Below, piece after piece: positions 7,862-16,419 of a DNA stretch of 64,000 nt (positions are counted from its first letter, which is position 1; the number at the start of each line of letters is the position of its first letter). Below the pieces are notes generated by a model. The model saw nothing but the letters and a program-made list of their open reading frames with translations, was not told the origin of the DNA and searched no databases. The translations under genes and the position numbers were made by a program. This DNA comes from Variovorax sp. UMC13 (GTDB lineage: Bacteria; Pseudomonadota; Gammaproteobacteria; Burkholderiales; Burkholderiaceae_C), in the NCBI RefSeq assembly GCF_014170375.1, contig NZ_LZZW01000018.1, positions 186,001-250,000 of the forward strand, given 5' to 3'.

Positions 7862-9723
7862 TCCTGCTGTCGGCGCAGATGGCGGTAGAGGGTGCTGCGG
7901 TGCAGGCCCAGCCGCGCCGCGGCCTGCGCGACATTGCCGCCGGCCGCGTGCAGCGCCGCGCGGATCTGCTGCTGCGTCAGGTCGGCCAGGGGCGGGGGCT
8001 GCGATTGCACTTCGTCATGCGCGGCCAGGAGCGCCGTTGCCCCGGTGGCGGCCTCGCCGATGCGCGCCGGCAGCATATCGATGCCGATCTCGGTGTCGGG
8101 GTCCGCGAGCGCGGTCAACGTGCGCAGCACCGCCAGCAGTTCGCGCACATTGCCGGGCCAGGGAAAGGCGCACAGCGCCGCCAGCGCCTCGTCGGCGAGC
8201 GTGAGCCGTTTCGCATCGCCGCCGGTCTCGGCGAACAGCCGGCGGACCAGCGCCCGCCGGTCGCCGCGCTCGCGCAGGCTGGGCAGCCGCGCTTCGTAGC
8301 CGTTCACGCGGAACATCAGGTCGGCGCGGAAGCGGCCCGAGGCCGCGAGTGCGGCCAGGTCGCGATGGGTGGCGCAGACCAGCTGGAAGTCGACCGGCGT
8401 GGCGCGTCCGCCGCCCAGCGGCATCACGGTCTTGTCTTCCAGCACGCGCAGCAGCCGGGTCTGCAGCAGCAGCGGCATGTCGCCGATCTCGTCGAGCATC
8501 AAGGTGCCGCCATGGGCCTCGCGGATGCGCCCGACCGTGCCCTGGCGGCGCGCGCCGGTGAAGGCGCCCTCGTCGTAGCCGAAGAGCTCGGCCTCGATCA
8601 GGCTGTCGGGCAGGGCGGCGCAGTTCACCACCACCAGCGGGCCCGCGCGGCGCCGGCTCGCCGCATGCAGGCGCCGGGCGAACACCTCCTTGCCCGCACC
8701 GGTCTCGCCGGTGACCAGCACCGCCACGCCCGCATCGATGACCTTGACCGCCTGCTGCAATGCGCGCGCCACGGCGGCGTCTTCGGGGGCCTCGGCCGCC
8801 GCGGGCGGCGGCGGGGACGCCGGCCTCGCGGGGCGGCTGGGCCGGGCCTGGCGGCTCAGCACGATGCGCTGCCCGCCGGGCAGTGTCAGGGCCGCGGTGC
8901 CGCCGCCCGCGCCGTGCCAGCGCCGGCCCAGCAGCTGTTCGACCGGCTGGTCGAGCACCGCGCGCCACGACAGGCCCAGCAGGCCTAGCGCGATCCGGTT
9001 GGCGGCCACCACGCGGCCGTCCTCGACCGTGAGCAGGCCCTCGCGCGAACTGCCCAGCACGGCGGCGTTGGCGTGGAAGCGCACCGTGTCGCCGGCCGCG
9101 CGCGCCAGCATCATCCGGTGCTCGATCTGCTGCGAGGCCATGCGCACCAGGCCCAGCGTGTGGCCGTCGATGCGGATCGCGTCGCCCGAGATGTCGAGCA
9201 CGCCCGCGATCTCGCCGCGGCCGGTGAAGATCGGCGCTGCGGCGCAGCCGAGCCCGCCGTGGCCCGAGAGGAAATGCTCGCCGCCCAGCACCGCCAGCGG
9301 CTGGCGTTCGACCAGCACGGTGCCGATGGCGTTGGTGCCGCAGCGCTGCTCGGACCAGTCCACGCCCGGCAGCAGCGCCACGCGCTGGGCCTTGGGCAGG
9401 AAGTCGGGGCTGCCGATCTCGTCGAGGATCACGCCGGCCGCGTCGGTGACGATCACCACGCAGCCGTGGCCGATCGCATGCTCGGCCAGCGCATCGAGTT
9501 CGGGCTGCGCGCTCTCCAGCAGCAGGCGCGAGGCTTCCTTGCGTTCGCCCAACTCGGCGGCGCCCAGCGGCGTGGCCTCCATGGCCCAGACGCCGGCGCC
9601 GCGCGAGCGCGTCCAGGAGCGCGAGATGTGGGGCGCCAGCCCGTCGCCCGGCACATGGCCCTGGTTGAAGAACAGCTCGCGGGCCCGTTCGGTCCGCTGG
9701 ACCAGCCCCGTTGCATCCGACAT
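7852..9723 (-). CDS. AcoR-type sigma-54-dependent transcriptional activator
   Basis: A 623-residue enhancer-binding protein. The N-terminal half carries a GAF-type sensor with the AcoR-like stretch WSEQRCGTNAIGT. The central AAA+ domain has Walker A (GETGAGKE, near residue 337), the sigma-54-contact loop GAFTGAR (near 388) and Walker B (LMLDEIGDMP). The C-terminus has a Fis-type helix-turn-helix (AAARLGLHRSTLYRHLRR). The start at 9723 is chosen for its AAAGGAGA ribosome site; longer in-frame starts lack one. It is divergent from an aldehyde dehydrogenase gene with a sigma-54 promoter, so it should activate that gene, as AcoR does for acetoin/acetaldehyde genes. Confidence 0.93.
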   Translation of the reverse strand: MSDATGLVQRTERARELFFNQGHVPGDGLAPHISRSWTRSRGAGVWAMEATPLGAAELGERKEASRLLLESAQPELDALAEHAIGHGCVVIVTDAAGVILDEIGSPDFLPKAQRVALLPGVDWSEQRCGTNAIGTVLVERQPLAVLGGEHFLSGHGGLGCAAAPIFTGRGEIAGVLDISGDAIRIDGHTLGLVRMASQQIEHRMMLARAAGDTVRFHANAAVLGSSREGLLTVEDGRVVAANRIALGLLGLSWRAVLDQPVEQLLGRRWHGAGGGTAALTLPGGQRIVLSRQARPSRPARPASPPPPAAAEAPEDAAVARALQQAVKVIDAGVAVLVTGETGAGKEVFARRLHAASRRRAGPLVVVNCAALPDSLIEAELFGYDEGAFTGARRQGTVGRIREAHGGTLMLDEIGDMPLLLQTRLLRVLEDKTVMPLGGGRATPVDFQLVCATHRDLAALAASGRFRADLMFRVNGYEARLPSLRERGDRRALVRRLFAETGGDAKRLTLADEALAALCAFPWPGNVRELLAVLRTLTALADPDTEIGIDMLPARIGEAATGATALLAAHDEVQSQPPPLADLTQQQIRAALHAAGGNVAQAAARLGLHRSTLYRHLRRQQDGR

Positions 9724-9744
9724 GGTGTCTCCTTTGTCGCCGCC

Positions 9745-9761
9745 TGTCGCGCGATGCGACA
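9745..9761. promoter_or_regulatory. Upstream activator palindrome 1 for the sigma-54 activator
   Basis: TGTCGC-N5-GCGACA is a perfect 6-bp inverted repeat. Its centre lies 31 bp (three helical turns) from that of a second copy and about 175 bp upstream of the inferred start of the sigma-54 transcript. This fits an enhancer site for the adjacent activator. It also lies just upstream of the activator's own start codon, which allows self-control. Confidence 0.65.
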
Positions 9762-9775
9762 TGTTCGTTCGACTA

Positions 9776-9792
9776 TGTCGCAGTTCGCGACG
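9776..9792. promoter_or_regulatory. Upstream activator palindrome 2 for the sigma-54 activator
   Basis: TGTCGC-N5-GCGACG differs from copy 1 by one base in the right arm. The two copies share one face of the helix. No third close copy was found before the aldehyde dehydrogenase start. Confidence 0.6.
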
Positions 9793-9879
9793 CGAGGCAA
9801 TGCGCTTGCCCCCGCGGATCATGCGGCATCGTGCGCTGCACGAGAGGAGAAGGGCGCGTGTGCGTGGCGCGGCGGCACG

Positions 9880-9896
9880 CTAGGGATAGTCCCTAG
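9880..9896. promoter_or_regulatory. Perfect palindrome CTAGGGA-N3-TCCCTAG next to the sigma-54 promoter
   Basis: Seven-base perfect arms with a 3-nt centre end 7 bp before the -24 element. The sequence differs from the TGTCGC-N5-GCGACA sites, so a second regulator may bind here. The site position, about -49 to -33, would suit a repressor or a co-activator. Confidence 0.45.
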
Positions 9897-9902
9897 ATCG
9901 CG

Positions 9903-9919
9903 CGGTACGGGCTTTGCAA
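9903..9919 (+). promoter_or_regulatory. Sigma-54 (-24/-12) promoter for the aldehyde dehydrogenase unit
   Basis: CGGTACGGGCTTTGCAA has the invariant GG (9904-9905) and GC (9916-9917) with exactly 10 bp between, and closely matches the sigma-54 consensus TGGCACG-N4-TTGCA. It would start transcription near 9929, about 48 bp before the aldehyde dehydrogenase ATG. The adjacent gene encodes a sigma-54 activator with an intact GAFTGA loop. Confidence 0.82.
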
Positions 9920-9976
9920 GCGATGGGTCACCGCGACGGCGCGGCAACACCCAACCACTGATCTGGAGACACACAC

Positions 9977-11497
<1,521 letters not shown>

Positions 11498-11499
11498 CC

Positions 11500-11877
11500 A
11501 TGGACCTGCGCCGCGTCATCTGCACGCCGGCCGCCGAGGCGCTGATCGACGTGGTGCGGGCCAGGCACGGGCCCGTGATGTTCCATCAGTCGGGCGGCTG
11601 CTGCGACGGCAGCGCGCCCATGTGCTACCCGCAGGGGGAGTTCCTGATCGGCGACCACGACAAGCTGCTGGGCGAGATCCATGGCGCGCCCTTCTACATC
11701 AGCGGGCCGCAGTTCGAATACTGGCAGCACACGCAGCTGATCATCGACGTGGTGCCGGGGCGCGGCGGGATGTTCTCGCTGGAAGGGCCCGAGGGGCTGC
11801 GCTTCCTCACGCGCTCGCGCTTGTTCAGCGACGAAGAGGACACGCTGCTGCAGGCCGAGGCGCAGGCGGGACGCTGA
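11500..11877 (+). CDS. DUF779 protein, partner of aldehyde dehydrogenase
   Basis: A 125-residue soluble protein of the DUF779 family. The family hallmarks are visible: HQSGGCCDGSAPMCY (residues 29-43) with a cysteine pair and a third cysteine, and an early Cys8. Members are usually encoded directly downstream of acetaldehyde-type aldehyde dehydrogenases; the biochemical role is not established, and the conserved cysteines could bind metal. Here it begins 2 bp after the aldehyde dehydrogenase stop, so it is co-transcribed from the sigma-54 promoter. It is intact although its partner gene is interrupted. Confidence 0.85.
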   Translation: MDLRRVICTPAAEALIDVVRARHGPVMFHQSGGCCDGSAPMCYPQGEFLIGDHDKLLGEIHGAPFYISGPQFEYWQHTQLIIDVVPGRGGMFSLEGPEGLRFLTRSRLFSDEEDTLLQAEAQAGR

Positions 11878-11888
11878 AGCGACATGCG

Positions 11889-11920
11889 GAGGGCCGCAGG
11901 TCGGGGACCTGCCGGCCCTC
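11889..11920. terminator. Strong hairpin between DUF779 and molbindin genes
   Basis: A 14-bp stem (GAGGGCCGCAGGTC against its complement, with one bulged base) closes a GGG loop. It starts 11 bp after the DUF779 stop and lies between convergent genes. The following sequence TGTCGTTGTCG is only modestly T-rich, so it is a probable bidirectional terminator rather than a textbook one. Confidence 0.6.
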
Positions 11921-11941
11921 TGTCGTTGTCGTGTGGGCCGC

Positions 11942-12151
11942 TCAGTCCACTCCGATCATCACGCTCGAGGCCTTGATCAGCCCGTAGGCCGGGCCGCCTT
12001 CGACCAGGCCCAGCGAATCGGCCGAGGTCGAGGTGATCGTCGAGACGATCTGCACGCCCGATGCGATCTCGAGCGTGACCTCGGTCGTGACCGGGCCGCG
12101 CACGATCTTGACGACCTTGCCGGGCAGAACGTTGCGGGCGCTGATTTTCAT
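11942..12151 (-). CDS. Molbindin: single Mop/TOBE-domain molybdate-binding protein
   Basis: A 69-residue protein consisting of one Mop (TOBE) domain: it begins MKISARNVLPGKVVKI and ends KASSVMIGVD, both family landmarks. Molbindins bind molybdate or tungstate in a hexameric ring and store or buffer it in the cytoplasm. The gene is transcribed in the same direction as msrA, 48 bp after the msrA stop, but has its own GGAGCC-like ribosome site and may be independent. No molybdate transporter gene is nearby. Confidence 0.88.
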   Translation of the reverse strand: MKISARNVLPGKVVKIVRGPVTTEVTLEIASGVQIVSTITSTSADSLGLVEGGPAYGLIKASSVMIGVD

Positions 12152-12199
12152 GGGTGGCTCCAGAACAATGGACGAAGACGCATTCTGCCGGCCATGGCT

Positions 12200-12952
12200 T
12201 CAGCCGGACACGCGCTTGCCGACCAGCACCGGATCGGCGCGGTAGCGCTCGGGGAACACCTTCTGGAGGTTGGCCACCTTGGGCAGGTCGTTGATCACGA
12301 TGTAGGGCTGGTTCGGGTTCAGCGTCAGGTAGTCCTGGTGGTAGGCCTCGGCCGGGAAGAAGCGCTTCTGCAGCTCGATGGTGGTGGCGATCGGCGCGCC
12401 GAAGCTGCCGGTCTGGCCGAGCTGCGCGATGTAGGCCTTGGCGACGCGGGCCTGCTCGTCGTTTTGCGCGAACACGGTCGAGCGGTACTGCGTGCCGCGG
12501 TCGGGGCCCTGGCGGTTGAGCTCGGTGGGGTTGTGAGCCACCGAGAAGTAGATCTGCAGGATGCGGCCGTAGCTGATCTGCTTCGGGTCGTAGGTGATCG
12601 CCACCGCCTCGGCATGGCCGGTGCGGCCCGAGCCCACGGTTTCGTAGCGCGCCGTCTTCTCGTCGCCGCCCGCGTAGCCCGAGACCGCGTTGGTCACGCC
12701 CTTGACGTGCTGGAACACGCCCTGCACGCCCCAGAAGCAGCCGCCGGCGAGCACCGCGGTCTCGGTGGCCGTGGCCGGTGCGAGGTCGTCGGCGGGGGCC
12801 GGGATGACGACGGCCTTCTCCGCCGCCATCGAGGGCACGATCTTGAAGGCGGCCGCGGCGGCCAGCAGCGCCACGGCACCGAGCGTCATGCGGCGCGAGA
12901 AGCGCTCGCGGGGGGCGAGCACGGCGGCAGGAGCGGTCGAGGGCTTGTTCAT
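12200..12952 (-). CDS. msrA: Peptide methionine-S-sulfoxide reductase MsrA, exported
   Basis: A 250-residue MsrA. The catalytic motif GGCFWG places the nucleophile at Cys72; the family's substrate-pocket and fold motifs follow (GYAGGDE, HAEAV, AEAYHQDYL). The N-terminus has twin arginines (residues 20-21) before a hydrophobic stretch, so the enzyme is likely exported, probably by Tat, and repairs oxidised methionine S-sulfoxide in envelope proteins. It has an AAGGAAG ribosome site. It is divergent from exported msrB, and each gene has its own ECF-type promoter, so the two stereospecific reductases are probably induced together by envelope oxidative stress. Confidence 0.94.
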   Translation of the reverse strand: MNKPSTAPAAVLAPRERFSRRMTLGAVALLAAAAAFKIVPSMAAEKAVVIPAPADDLAPATATETAVLAGGCFWGVQGVFQHVKGVTNAVSGYAGGDEKTARYETVGSGRTGHAEAVAITYDPKQISYGRILQIYFSVAHNPTELNRQGPDRGTQYRSTVFAQNDEQARVAKAYIAQLGQTGSFGAPIATTIELQKRFFPAEAYHQDYLTLNPNQPYIVINDLPKVANLQKVFPERYRADPVLVGKRVSG

Positions 12953-13004
12953 CTCAGGTCTTCCTTCGGTTGGTTGGCAGCCGGACGGCGTCCGTGTCCC
13001 TGAG

Positions 13005-13030
13005 TTCGGGCGAAGGGCGACTTCGGTTAC
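13005..13030 (-). promoter_or_regulatory. ECF-sigma-type promoter for msrA (GTAACC-N16-CGAA)
   Basis: On the minus strand the -35 element GTAACC is at 13030-13025 and the -10 element CGAA at 13008-13005, spaced by exactly 16 bp. Transcription would start near 12998, about 45 nt before the msrA ATG. The sequence is the same in form as the promoter signature I recall for Caulobacter ECF sigma factor SigF. An identical element faces the other way 44 bp away. Confidence 0.75.
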
Positions 13031-13073
13031 GCATTGCGCGCCGAAATTTCCGCCGCATCGACCGCGCCCGGCT

Positions 13074-13099
13074 GTAACCCCCGGCCGGCGCGGGCCGAA
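13074..13099 (+). promoter_or_regulatory. ECF-sigma-type promoter for msrB (GTAACC-N16-CGAA)
   Basis: GTAACC at 13074-13079 and CGAA at 13096-13099 are separated by exactly 16 bp. This repeats the msrA promoter in mirror orientation. The predicted start near 13107 leaves an unusually long leader of about 180 nt before the msrB ATG. Confidence 0.72.
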
Positions 13100-13289
13100 C
13101 TATGCGGTGAATGCGATGCCGCGCGCCCTCGGCCATGCATCGTTGTTCCCATCGGGATACGACGATTTCCAAGCCTGCCTGAGTCCAAGGTGCCGCGCGC
13201 TGCGTACAGCGTCTCTGGAGCCCTCGGTCGTCCCGTGCCGATGGCTGTCTGACCCTCAGATCTCACAGGACCTCTTTGAAGGATTTGCC

Positions 13290-13799
13290 ATGACCCCCCA
13301 AGGAAGACGTTCGGCGCTCGTCGCAGGTGGCTCGACGCTCGGCCTGGCGATCGCCTACGCACTGGGATGGAACCCGCGCCCGGCGCTGGCCGCCACCGCG
13401 GGCACTTTCGAGGTGACGCGCACCGAGGCCGAGTGGCGCAAGCTGCTCACGCCCAACCAGTACGCCGTGATGCGCGAGGAGGGCACCGAGCGCCCCTACA
13501 CCAGCCCGCTGAACGACGAGCACCGCGAAGGCATCTTCGCCTGCGCGGGTTGCAACCTGGATGCGTTTTCGTCCAAGACCAAGTTCGACAGCAGGACCGG
13601 CTGGCCGAGCTTCTGGCAGCCCCTGCCCAACGCGGTCGGCGAGAACGTGGACAAGACCTTCGGCATGGTGCGCACCGAAGTGCACTGCCGGCGCTGCGGC
13701 AGCCATTTCGGCCATGTGTTCCCGGACGGACCGAAGCCGACCGGCCTGCGCTACTGCATGAACGGCGTGTCGCTCAGGTTCACGCCGCGCGCGGCCTGA
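13290..13799 (+). CDS. msrB: Peptide methionine-R-sulfoxide reductase MsrB, exported
   Basis: A 169-residue MsrB. Two zinc-binding pairs are visible (Cys85/Cys88 in CAGC and Cys133/Cys136 in CRRC), with the catalytic Cys156 in GLRYCMNG and the GWPSFW motif at 104-109. The N-terminus MTPQGRRSALVAGGS carries twin arginines and a hydrophobic segment, so it is probably Tat-exported, matching the divergent MsrA. I start it at 13290 because of the signal sequence and the nearby GAAGGA site; the frame is open further upstream but shows no signal-like start there. It reduces methionine R-sulfoxide in envelope proteins. Confidence 0.93.
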   Translation: MTPQGRRSALVAGGSTLGLAIAYALGWNPRPALAATAGTFEVTRTEAEWRKLLTPNQYAVMREEGTERPYTSPLNDEHREGIFACAGCNLDAFSSKTKFDSRTGWPSFWQPLPNAVGENVDKTFGMVRTEVHCRRCGSHFGHVFPDGPKPTGLRYCMNGVSLRFTPRAA

Positions 13800-13806
13800 G
13801 GCGGGC

Positions 13807-14718
13807 TCAGGTCAGGATGAACACATCGGGGTCGAGCTTGGGCGCCTGCTGCGGCTCGCCCAACATCTCGCGCAGCGTCGATTCGATGCCGGCCGACATC
13901 GCATCCAGCGCAAGGTCGTTGGCGGCCGTGCCGAAGGGCTCCTCGATCTCCGCGCCCAGGGCCTCGAGCGCGAAGAAGGTGTAGGCGATGAAGGCCACGA
14001 TCACCGGCGTGGTCGGCCCGATCGAATCGACCAGGCCGAAAGGCAGAAGCACGCAGTAGAGGTAGATCGTGCGGTGGATGATCACCGAGTAGGTGAAAGG
14101 GATCGGCGTGCTCGCGATGCGCTCGCAGCCGCCCAGCGCCTCGTTGAGGTGGCTCAGCGGCGCGTCCATGGCCGGCACGATGGCGGGGGCGATGTCGCCC
14201 GCCTGCCGCCGGTCGCGCAGCCATTCGCCGGCCATCAGCAGCAGCATCGAGGGCTTGAACAGCAACGGTTTCAGCCGTGCGCGGTCTTCCGGCGTGAGCA
14301 GGCGCTCGAAATCGGCCGCGGGGTCAGTGCGGCGCAGCTGGTGGCGCAGCGCATGCACGAAGGCGATCAGCCGCGCGGCCAAAGGCTGCACCTCGGCCGG
14401 CGCGTCGGCCAGCGTGAGCGCCTGGCGCAGCAGGGTGCGGGTGTTGTTGAGCACGCTGCCCCAGAGCGTGCGCGCCTCCCAGTAGCGCGCGTAGCTGGTG
14501 CCGTTGCGAAAACCCAGGAAGATGGCCAGGGTCAGGCCGATCAGCGAGAAGGGCACGAAGGTCAGCGGGATCTTCCACTGGAACAGGCGCCCGTGGAGCA
14601 CGGTGACGAGGATGGCGAAGGCCGTGGTGGCGAGCAGCTGCGGTGCGATGTCGCGCAGCACGGAGCCGCGCCAGACGAACAACATGCGCAGCCAATGGAG
14701 GCGGGGTCGAATGATCAT
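13807..14718 (-). CDS. Bestrophin-family (UPF0187) anion channel protein
   Basis: A 303-residue bestrophin-like membrane protein. It opens MIIRPRLHWLRMLFVWRGSV, then has two early transmembrane segments and the family's GFRNGTSYARYWEARTLWG motif near residue 80, followed by a cytosolic helical stretch and two more hydrophobic segments (YSVIIHRTIYLYCVLLPFGL and the next). Family members form pentameric chloride or cation channels in the inner membrane. It is convergent with msrB, 7 bp away, and its promoter must lie in the long gap to the right. No physiological link with neighbours is evident. Confidence 0.88.
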   Translation of the reverse strand: MIIRPRLHWLRMLFVWRGSVLRDIAPQLLATTAFAILVTVLHGRLFQWKIPLTFVPFSLIGLTLAIFLGFRNGTSYARYWEARTLWGSVLNNTRTLLRQALTLADAPAEVQPLAARLIAFVHALRHQLRRTDPAADFERLLTPEDRARLKPLLFKPSMLLLMAGEWLRDRRQAGDIAPAIVPAMDAPLSHLNEALGGCERIASTPIPFTYSVIIHRTIYLYCVLLPFGLVDSIGPTTPVIVAFIAYTFFALEALGAEIEEPFGTAANDLALDAMSAGIESTLREMLGEPQQAPKLDPDVFILT

Positions 14719-15143
14719 GGGGGCCCGATCATCCCAGGGACAGGCACGGTGCTCGCCTTGGTCGGGTAAAGGTGCTGTTGGGAAGCGGCCCGAGATCGCG
14801 CGCAGTGCGATCTGACGTGGAAAAAATGCATGGCTGGCCGGAGAACCGATGGCTAGCAAAAAACGACCTTGGAGACTTTTGAGGGTCTCGGGTCGCCCCA
14901 CGATGAAACTGAATTCTGGAGAAGGGCTGCAGCTGCTGCCAGCTGCTTTTCTTTCGATGCCGCGATCATATCTCAAATGCAAACGCTTCTCATTTGATTT
15001 GATGGCGTGACACAAACTCTTTCCATTGACCCGACGCGGGAGCCGGTGCCTGCCGAAGCCTTCGACCTCGGGCCGCCGCGGGTCGTGGACGGGCTCTGCA
15101 CGATGGCAAGGATGGCCTGCCTTCCAGGCCAGCACCCAGGCAT
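14719..15143. other. Non-coding gap before the acyl-CoA dehydrogenase pair
   Basis: About 425 bp with no recognised gene. It is less GC-rich than its surroundings in the middle (about 14818-15005), where A- and T-rich tracts occur. Short open frames here have no family resemblance and no ribosome site. A 7-bp-arm hairpin (TGGCCTG/CAGGCCA, 15113-15131) ends 12 bp before the regulatory palindrome at 15144. The left end presumably holds the bestrophin gene promoter. Confidence 0.5.
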
Positions 15144-15160
15144 TCGTCGCTTCCGACGAT
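15144..15160. promoter_or_regulatory. Acyl-CoA regulon palindrome, copy 1 (before acyl-CoA dehydrogenase pair)
   Basis: TCGTCGCTTCCGACGAT contains inverted 6-bp arms TCGTCG/CGACGA around CTTC. It ends 63 bp before the acyl-CoA dehydrogenase ATG. A weak -10-like hexamer (AACACT, 15183-15188) lies 31 bp from its centre, the spacing also seen at the other three copies. Confidence 0.65.
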
Positions 15161-15223
15161 GGTCCGCGCGGCCTCGTCGCACAACACTTCCGTGCTTCGA
15201 TCCAGTGGAAAAAGAGGCGAGCG

Positions 15224-16414
15224 ATGGCTTGGAAACTCGACGCGGCCGAGGCCGGGTTCAGGCAGGAGGTCCGGGATTTCCTGGACCAGGCCCTGACGCC
15301 CGAACTGCGCACCGCGGGCCGGCGCTGTTCCGGCATCTTCAGCGACTACGACGACGGCATCCGCTGGCACCGCATCCTCGCGCAGCGCGGCTGGAGCGTG
15401 CCCAGCTGGCCGGTCGCGCATGGCGGCACCGGCTGGACGCCGATGCAGCACTACATCTTCGCGAGCGAACTCGCGCAGGCCGACGCACCGCCGCTCGCGC
15501 CCAACAGCACGCGCATGGTGGCGCCGGTGATCATCGCCTTCGGCACCGAGGCACAGAAGCAGCGCTGGCTGCCCGGCATCCGCAATGGCGACGACTACTG
15601 GGCCCAGGGCTACTCCGAGCCGCAGGCGGGCTCCGACCTCGCGTCGCTGCAGTGCCGCGCGGTGCGCGACGGCGAGCACTACGTGATCAACGGCACCAAG
15701 ATCTGGACCACCCATGCCCACTGGTCCAACCGCATGTTCTGCCTGGTGCGCACCGCCAGCGGCGGCAAGGCGCAGCAGGGCATCAGCTTCCTGTGCTTCG
15801 ACCTCGACCTGCCGGGCATCACGGTGCGCCCCATCGTCAGCATCTCGGGCGACCACGAGCTCAACCAGGTGTTCTTCGACGAGGTGCGTGTGCCCGTGTC
15901 CGCGCTGCTGGGCGAGGAGAACCAGGGCTGGGCCATCGCGAAATACCTGCTCGCGCACGAGCGCGGCCATGCCTGGGCGCCGCTGCTGCGCGCACGGCTG
16001 CGGCGCCTGCGCGCGGCGGCGCGCGCGGCGTGGCCACACAGTGACGCCGACGAGGCCCGCGACATGGCGCTGCGCCTGGCCGAGGCCGATTGCGCGATCG
16101 ATGCGGTCGAGGCGCTCGAGCTGCAGGCCCTGCGCGCGCAGGTGCAGGGCGAGCCGCCGGGCATCCGGCCCTCGATGGGCAAGGTGCTGGGTTCCGAACT
16201 GCGCCAGCGGCTGACCGAACTGGGCATCGAGATCGCCGGCCGCTACGCCGCGGTGAACCTGCCGCTGGCCGACAGCCTGCAGGGCGAGCTGTCCGTGCCC
16301 GAGGAGGCCGTGTTCTCGATGTCGGCCTACCTCAACGACCGCGCAGCGTCGATCTACGCGGGTTCCAACGAAGTCCAGCGCAACCTCATCGCCGCGCACC
16401 TGCTGCGCGGCTGA
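15224..16414 (+). CDS. Acyl-CoA dehydrogenase, large-subunit type (PimC-like)
   Basis: A 396-residue FAD-dependent acyl-CoA dehydrogenase that introduces the alpha-beta double bond into an acyl-CoA. It starts MAWKLDAAEAGFRQEVRDFL and has the flavin/substrate motif GYSEPQAGSDLASLQ and KIWTTHAHWSNRMF. The C-terminal SIYAGSNEVQRNLIA lacks the Glu of the usual YEGT motif, so the catalytic base is elsewhere or in the partner. Its pattern resembles the large subunit of pimeloyl-CoA dehydrogenase. With the next gene (5 bp gap) it probably forms a heteromeric enzyme, as such pairs do. AGAGG ribosome site. The substrate is not defined. Confidence 0.88.
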   Translation: MAWKLDAAEAGFRQEVRDFLDQALTPELRTAGRRCSGIFSDYDDGIRWHRILAQRGWSVPSWPVAHGGTGWTPMQHYIFASELAQADAPPLAPNSTRMVAPVIIAFGTEAQKQRWLPGIRNGDDYWAQGYSEPQAGSDLASLQCRAVRDGEHYVINGTKIWTTHAHWSNRMFCLVRTASGGKAQQGISFLCFDLDLPGITVRPIVSISGDHELNQVFFDEVRVPVSALLGEENQGWAIAKYLLAHERGHAWAPLLRARLRRLRAAARAAWPHSDADEARDMALRLAEADCAIDAVEALELQALRAQVQGEPPGIRPSMGKVLGSELRQRLTELGIEIAGRYAAVNLPLADSLQGELSVPEEAVFSMSAYLNDRAASIYAGSNEVQRNLIAAHLLRG

Positions 16415-16419
16415 CCTCC

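Noticed and set aside
13155..13170. Fifth copy of the acyl-CoA regulon palindrome upstream of msrB
   Set aside because: Only the right arm (ACGACGAT) matches; the left arm does not pair and the gene is unrelated.
13114..13289. Upstream in-frame start for msrB
   Set aside because: The extension lacks signal-peptide character, whereas MTPQGRRSALV at 13290 fits an exported MsrB and has a GAAGGA site.
15007..15223. Possible small gene before the acyl-CoA dehydrogenase
   Set aside because: The frame (GTG at 15007) has no ribosome site or family resemblance and runs out of frame into the dehydrogenase gene.
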